64,000 nt of DNA from Lathyrus oleraceus. Lineage: Eukaryota > Streptophyta > Magnoliopsida > Fabales > Fabaceae. Every line of letters starts with the position of its first letter. Within the stretch, counting starts at the first letter, position 1. A program made the position numbers and the translations under genes. Under the pieces are notes generated by a model, which was given only the letters and a program-made list of their open reading frames with translations, did no database searches and had not been told where the DNA came from. This document shows, in pieces, positions 59,613-64,000 of the stretch. Location of the stretch: the NCBI RefSeq assembly GCF_024323335.1, contig NC_066579.1:240721652-240785651 (forward strand), in the 5' to 3' direction.

Positions 59613-59793
59613 TGTTAATGGACTAACTTGAGAGCAAAGAAACTCATTCATTAATGAAAGAATGATAATTACATGATAGATGATATACCTTCTATAGGGA
59701 GAGATCACGTTAGTTAACCATGACTAATTTTAAATAACTACTAAACATAAAATTTAAGTAACTACTAAACATAAAAAGTAGTGTAAAAACTAT
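59613..59793 (-). repeat. Part of the 5' LTR of the older copia relic
   Basis: Plus-strand TGTTAATGG marks its inner end. It is interrupted by a MITE-like element at 59,794, and its outer border could not be found, probably somewhere after 60,250. Confidence 0.5.
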
Positions 59794-60247
59794 TGGCCCG
59801 TTTGTTTTAGCTTTTTTTAAAAATGATTTTTATAGTGTTATAAATTTTAGTGTAAAAAAAATTTACAAAGAAACTTTTCATAAAAGCTTCAAATGAAAAT
59901 TTGGTTTGAATAGTTATTTTTAAAATGTTACTTTAGGTATTTCATCATTTTATCGAAACTTATTTTGGATATCAAATTTTCAAAAATCACTTAATTTTGA
60001 AGCTATTTCAAATAGCTTTTCATAAAAATCATTTTTAAGATACAACTTTTTGAAAAAATTGTGATTTTGACTATGTTTTGATCTTCAATAATGTATATTT
60101 ATGTTATAGAATGAACAATTCAATCTTTTAATTTATAGAAAACAAATTTAGAAAAACTTATAATATTTTGAAAAATATTTTTGTAGAATCCATTTTCAAA
60201 AATACAAAGAAAAAATCCATTTTTTTAAAGCTAAAACAAACTGGCCC
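59794..60247. mobile_element. MITE-like element (454 bp) with terminal inverted repeats
   Basis: The left end GGCCCGTTTGTTTTAGCTTT and the right end AAAGCTAAAACAAACTGGCC are inverted repeats (one mismatch in the first ten bases). Flanking TAT (or CTAT) is duplicated at 59,791-59,793 and 60,248-60,250. There is no coding region and the inside is AT-rich. GGCCCGTTTGTTT-type ends are common in plant MITEs; I cannot assign the superfamily. Confidence 0.7.
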
Positions 60248-60301
60248 TATAACTCGTACATCAAACAACTAATATAAATATTAAGTATTAATTCAAATAA
60301 T

Positions 60302-60630
60302 ACAATCATTATTACAAATGAATACATGATATACCTTATATATTAATCATGATCAACTAACAAATTTTAACTAATTTTAACAAAAATAAGTAACTAATAA
60401 TTACCTATAATAAAAAATAACAACAAACACAACTAACTCAAAGAGTTTGTGATTTGCATTCATCACACAATCATTATTACAAATGAGTACATGATTTTTC
60501 TTATATATTAATCATGATAAACTAACAAATTTTAACTAATTTTAACAAAAATAAGTAACTAATAATTACCTATAATAAAAAATAACAACAAGCACAACTA
60601 ACTCAAAGAGTTGTGATTTGCATTCATTAC
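60302..60630. repeat. 165-bp tandem duplication
   Basis: The block from ACAATCATTATTACAAATG to GATTTGCATTCATCAC occurs twice (60,302-60,466 and 60,467-60,630) with about ten differences. No genes. Confidence 0.9.
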
Positions 60631-60847
60631 AACTTTTAATTGATTTCTTAATTGTATCCTTCAAATAACACATAGAAGTAATAATATTTAAAAGAAAAAA
60701 CTCATCTAAATACACTTTAAAATGATTAAGTTAAATCAAGCAGATAGAATCTTTATAATAAACTACCAATGAAAAATAAAATGTGGATCTCTTTTGTTGA
60801 ATCGTTGATAAATAACTTGCTAATCGGTAGAAGAAGTACAATAAACA

Positions 60848-62179
60848 TTAGCTATCTGCTCCTTTGTCGCTGTCACCATTATAACCACCTTTGCTTTCGT
60901 TGTCTACATGTGGGACCACCTACACATGGCAATCACCCATTTGTCACTTTTTCTGACCTATGTAATTTATCTCCTCCAAGAACAAAAGATATTGAGTAAA
61001 ACAAAACCACCAAAAATAAATATCTTTTTCTTGTAAAGATTTGCATGGTCATGTTTAATGTTTATAATTTTATGAATTAACACTAGACCAAATATGAGAA
61101 GATAGTATACACTGCGTTTTTATAATAACCAATTAATAAATATACGTGGAATTTGATTATTTTTTATAGACCAAATGTTGAGTTTAACTAAAAAATTATA
61201 TAATCAATTAGTCGTATATTATTGTACATATAAACTTTTCGAATATTATCATAATCAAAAGTGAAAAGATTAATACAGTAAAAGATTAATATTTATTTAA
61301 TCTCAAATTTTTTTTTAATTGAGTCAGATGGATGTAAGTTGCTTATTCATGATTTAATAATAAATAAATAAATAAATTGTATTTTTCATATTATTATAAA
61401 TAAATTATAATTATATATTAATATAAATTAATTATAATTTATATATTAATATAATATAAATAAATTAAACAAGAATGTACAAAATTTTTTTTTTATATTT
61501 TTCATATTAATATAAATACAAAAGAATTTAAACAAGAAAATATTAATATAAATAGATTATTTATATTTATAAATCAATAATTTAATAAAATAAAATAAAT
61601 TTATTTATTTAAAATAATTTAAATTTTTTATGTGTAAAAATAAATTATAAAAAAATTAATCGTGTATCCAAAAAAAATTGACAAATAAAAAATATATATA
61701 ATGAGAAACGATTAAAACATGGCAACACGTAGGTACCTGATCTTGTGATGAATTGAACGGCTGAGATGTTCTCCTCCGCGTTCTTCTCGTTGTTGGACCA
61801 ATCAAATCTGTAGAAAGGAAAGGCTAAAAAAATAGTCAATAAAGTGAACCATCACAAAAAATAAAAGCATAGTCGGTCTAATAATATCACACGTTAGATA
61901 TTTTTCCTTAAAAAAATGTTAGAAAAAGCTGAGATATTTTAAAGGTGCTGCTTTTCAAAAAAAAAATACTACCATCATTTAATCAGTCATAAATATGAGT
62001 ATCTATTGAAATATTTTGAAAAAAATAATATAACACAATAACTCCTAATAACATTAAAAAAAATTAACAAAATTTTAAATTGTTTTAGTGCTTATCAATC
62101 AAACTCTATATATTTAATTTATAGTGCATAGCTTTTATCAATATTATAGAATTAGTTTATCTCATATTTAAATTGGAGT

Positions 62180-62255
<76 letters not shown>

Positions 62256-63016
62256 TTTATTTTTAATCTTTTATAATATTTTAAAAAAATGATTTTTTAT
62301 TAAATTTTTATCCGCCTCAAATAATAAAATTAATTTTATTATTGTAAAAATCGTTTGTAAAGATCTTATAAAAAATAAAAGAAAATTAGAACAATTATTT
62401 TTTAAAGAAAATATTTTAAAATATTAAAAATAAAATTTGAAATATTTAAAATAATTAAAATATATATATGATTTTCTTCTAGCGAATGTTAATGATATTG
62501 ATAAAATCGCCAATATAATATCCAAATTCCAATATTATATATAAATATATATTTTTAATCAACATTATTATAATATACAAATATCTAAGGCATTATACGT
62601 GATGTTTGGTTTGGGTAACGTCAACCCACCGCCAGTCCTAATTCCTTCAACAAAACATTAAATAAAAAATAAAATAATGTTCAATCCAAACGCAGCCTTA
62701 GCAACAAAACCGATCGTTGACAAGCAGTGGTTACTAAAATGCGCGGGGGAGTGAAGGATAAAGAGAATAGATGAAAGGATGATATACCTGAGGAGGGTGC
62801 ATGGTATTTTCTGGTGTGGCTTCTGTTGTGAGGTTTCAAATCAAGGGTTGATTCGGAGGTATCTGGAAGATGGCGATCGAGTCTGAGAATCGGACGGTTG
62901 TGATTTGAAAAAGAGGTTTTGTTTTGGAACATTGTACGGACGAAAATAGCTTCCATTGTGTTGAGGTAGTTGACGTGTTTTTGGTCAGTCCAAAACGGCC
63001 TCGTGGAAGAGTCCAT
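60848..63016 (-). CDS. COR27/COR28-like protein, three exons, 123 aa
   Basis: The only clear host gene. Exons on the minus strand: 63,016-62,788, 61,807-61,737 and 60,919-60,848 (stop TAA). Introns have GT..AG ends: CTCAG|GTATAT with TCTACAG, and GATCAG|GTACCT with TGTAG. The frame holds across both joins. Exon 1 has FWTDQKHVNYLNTMEAIFV, matching the WTxEKHxxYLxxMEASFV core of Arabidopsis COR27/COR28, followed by LDRHLPDTSESTLDL. Exon 2 is arginine-rich and ends SSQDQ; exon 3 starts VVPHVDNESKGG. COR27/28 are small nuclear repressors linking cold, light and the circadian clock; that function here is inference. The frame is open 32 codons upstream (Met at 63,112); I chose the Met before DSSTRPFW. 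Shorter than Arabidopsis COR27. Confidence 0.72.
62182..62250. repeat. (TA)n microsatellite in intron 1
   Basis: About 34 AT/TA units inside the first intron (61,808-62,787) of the COR27/28-like gene. The intron is otherwise AT-rich non-coding. Confidence 0.95.
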
Positions 63017-63725
63017 AGTAGCAGAAGAATGGGTTATAGAAGTTAGAAGAGATTTGGAGGAATGAAAAAAAAAGATGGTGGTAGAATTTAGGAGAGGTTG
63101 GGGATTTAACAAGGGTTGTTAAAGGTTTGGTTTATTGTGTGATGTGATGAAATAAATATCTAAGGAAAAGTAATAAATATCTAAGAGGCTTGAAGGAAAG
63201 TATGGAAAGTGCTGTACTCACTTTATAGGTTTGACACCTGTATGACTTTTCTGCCTATATAAATACATACCATATATTTTATTATTATATTCATTTATTA
63301 ATAGAGTTAATAGGGTGATGTTATTTATTGATTTTTTTTAAAATAATTATTTTTAAAAAAATTCTAAAATAATTAATATTTTAAAAAATTACGAAATAAT
63401 CACATTTTAAAAAATAGATGCGTCAGATGAACTGGATCTATTTTAAACCAAGAGGAGACGTCAGTACCACTGGTGCATGCTTTAAAAGTAATGCATAGAG
63501 GCGTCAAGGGTGCTGACGCATGCATGTGCTTGCATGTGTTTGCGTTCATACTTTTGGCGTCTACATGTGTTGACATGTGTGACATTTAGCCCTTTGGTGC
63601 ATGCATTTTCATACTTCTTCTATAAATATGTTGCCCTTCAGCCATATTTTTCACACAACTTTTATCCTACAACAACATTTTCTTTCATTCAACTTCAATC
63701 TCCTTCAAGTTTTTGAGTTTTAACC
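63017..63725. other. Intergenic region between the COR27/28-like gene and the next ORF
   Basis: Contains the 5' flank of the gene (to about 63,300), an A/T-rich stretch, then 63,415-63,600 with repeated GACGC/GGCGTC and GCATGCATG words. A TATA box CTATAAATATG lies near 63,620, about 100 bp before the ATG at 63,726. No further gene seen. Confidence 0.5.
63153..63181 (-). promoter_or_regulatory. Two evening-element-like motifs
   Basis: AAATATCT at 63,153-63,160 and again at 63,174-63,181 (evening element: AAAATATCT), 137-165 bp upstream of the chosen start codon. COR27/28 genes of Arabidopsis are evening-phased and respond to CCA1-type factors through such motifs. TATA-like TATAAA (63,221-63,226) and TTATATAGG (near 63,256) lie further upstream, so the motifs may be in the 5' UTR. 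Confidence 0.45.
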
Positions 63726-64000
63726 ATGTTTGAATACATTTACAAGCGAAATATCGATTTAATCTTTTTCGTCGTTGCATCTCCGATAAAGATTCGACTT
63801 TGGAATATAGATTCGTTTGAACGTCTTAATCGGACGTTGAACAATTGGTTAGATGGAGAAATTGAAGATGGTGAAAGGATTAGAAGAATCCAATGACTTG
63901 TGTCCACGTTCAACCAAAATGGAGAAGTGCGTGAATGAGTGGATATTAAGACTGACAGAGACGTTCATAGGATGATTCATTATATGTTCAAAATTGTTTT
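63726..64000 (+). pseudogene. TE-like ORF (possibly MuDR-type N-terminus), cut by the window end
   Basis: From ATG 63,726 the frame reads FVVASPIKIRL ... ERLNRTLNNWLDGEIEDGE and is stopped by TGA at 63,894-63,896. After that the same frame continues with a second TGA (63,933-63,935) and DIKTDRDVHRMI. Both TGAs could be mutated CGA or TGG. The layout (short N-terminal domain with a basic/acidic stretch) recalls the N-terminal domain of MuDR-like transposase ORFs in legumes, but too little is left to be sure. A promoter-like TATA lies upstream. Confidence 0.4.

Noticed and set aside
60769..60999. 76-codon plus-strand frame near the right end
   Set aside because: Overlaps exon 3 of the minus-strand COR27/28-like gene; the minus-strand exon has splice signals and continues the protein in frame.
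1..64000. CRISPR arrays, phage-like modules, toxin-antitoxin or other prokaryotic systems
   Set aside because: No regularly spaced repeats with unique spacers and no prokaryotic-type genes; repeats here are LTRs, microsatellites and minisatellites of a plant genome.

Overview
This window looks like repeat-rich nuclear DNA from a large plant genome. The most likely source is a legume of tribe Fabeae (pea, vetch, faba bean, lentil, grass pea). That rests on an Ogre-type Ty3/gypsy element with an extra 5' ORF and an intron, a SIRE/Maximus-type Ty1/copia element with an env-like ORF, and dual-RNase-H Tat pol genes. Almost everything is nested retrotransposon sequence in different stages of decay. 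I found one convincing host gene, near the right end. I saw no rRNA, tRNA or CRISPR array, and nothing resembling a bacterial defence or mobile system.

Layout. (1) 1-15,136: most of an Ogre-like element on the minus strand (3' non-coding region, integrase, RNases H, RT, intron, protease, gag, ORF1, PBS, part of the 5' LTR). Its integrase is split by about 770 bp of AT-rich DNA. (2) 15,137-24,706: a SIRE-type copia element on the plus strand whose 5' LTR lacks the first 248 bp. (3) 24,707-39,590: a decayed Tat-lineage gypsy element (plus strand) with an antisense ORF relic and a 290-bp 3' LTR. A Tekay/Del-type chromovirus (31,043-38,948) sits inside it, with 2.5-kb LTRs but a deleted interior. 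(4) 39,591-45,925: a degenerate 26-27 bp tandem array split by a 1,417-bp solo LTR with a TGGGA target-site duplication, then an Ogre-type LTR on the plus strand. (5) 45,926-48,768: LINE relic and an Asn/Lys-rich reading frame. (6) 48,769-54,128: a Reina-like chromovirus (minus) with ATACT target-site duplication, three nonsense codons and one frameshift. (7) 54,129-59,793: a copia gag relic (minus) split by a copia element at 54,603-59,287. That element has identical 152-bp LTRs, TAGTG target-site duplication and one uninterrupted 1,410-codon polyprotein, so it is the youngest element here. (8) 59,794-64,000: a 454-bp MITE-like element, a tandem duplication, a three-exon gene on the minus strand (60,848-63,016, 123 aa) resembling the clock/cold-regulated COR27/COR28 family, and the beginning of another TE-like ORF.

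How it fits together. The order of insertions can be read from nesting. The copia gag relic and LINE relic are older than the Reina element (LTRs about 94% identical by eye), and the 152-bp-LTR copia came last. Most nonsense codons are TAG, TAA or TGA at places where a sense codon one transition away is expected, as seen in methylated, silenced plant repeats. The COR27/28-like gene is the only part likely to have a cellular role; its introns hold simple repeats and its 5' region carries two evening-element-like motifs.
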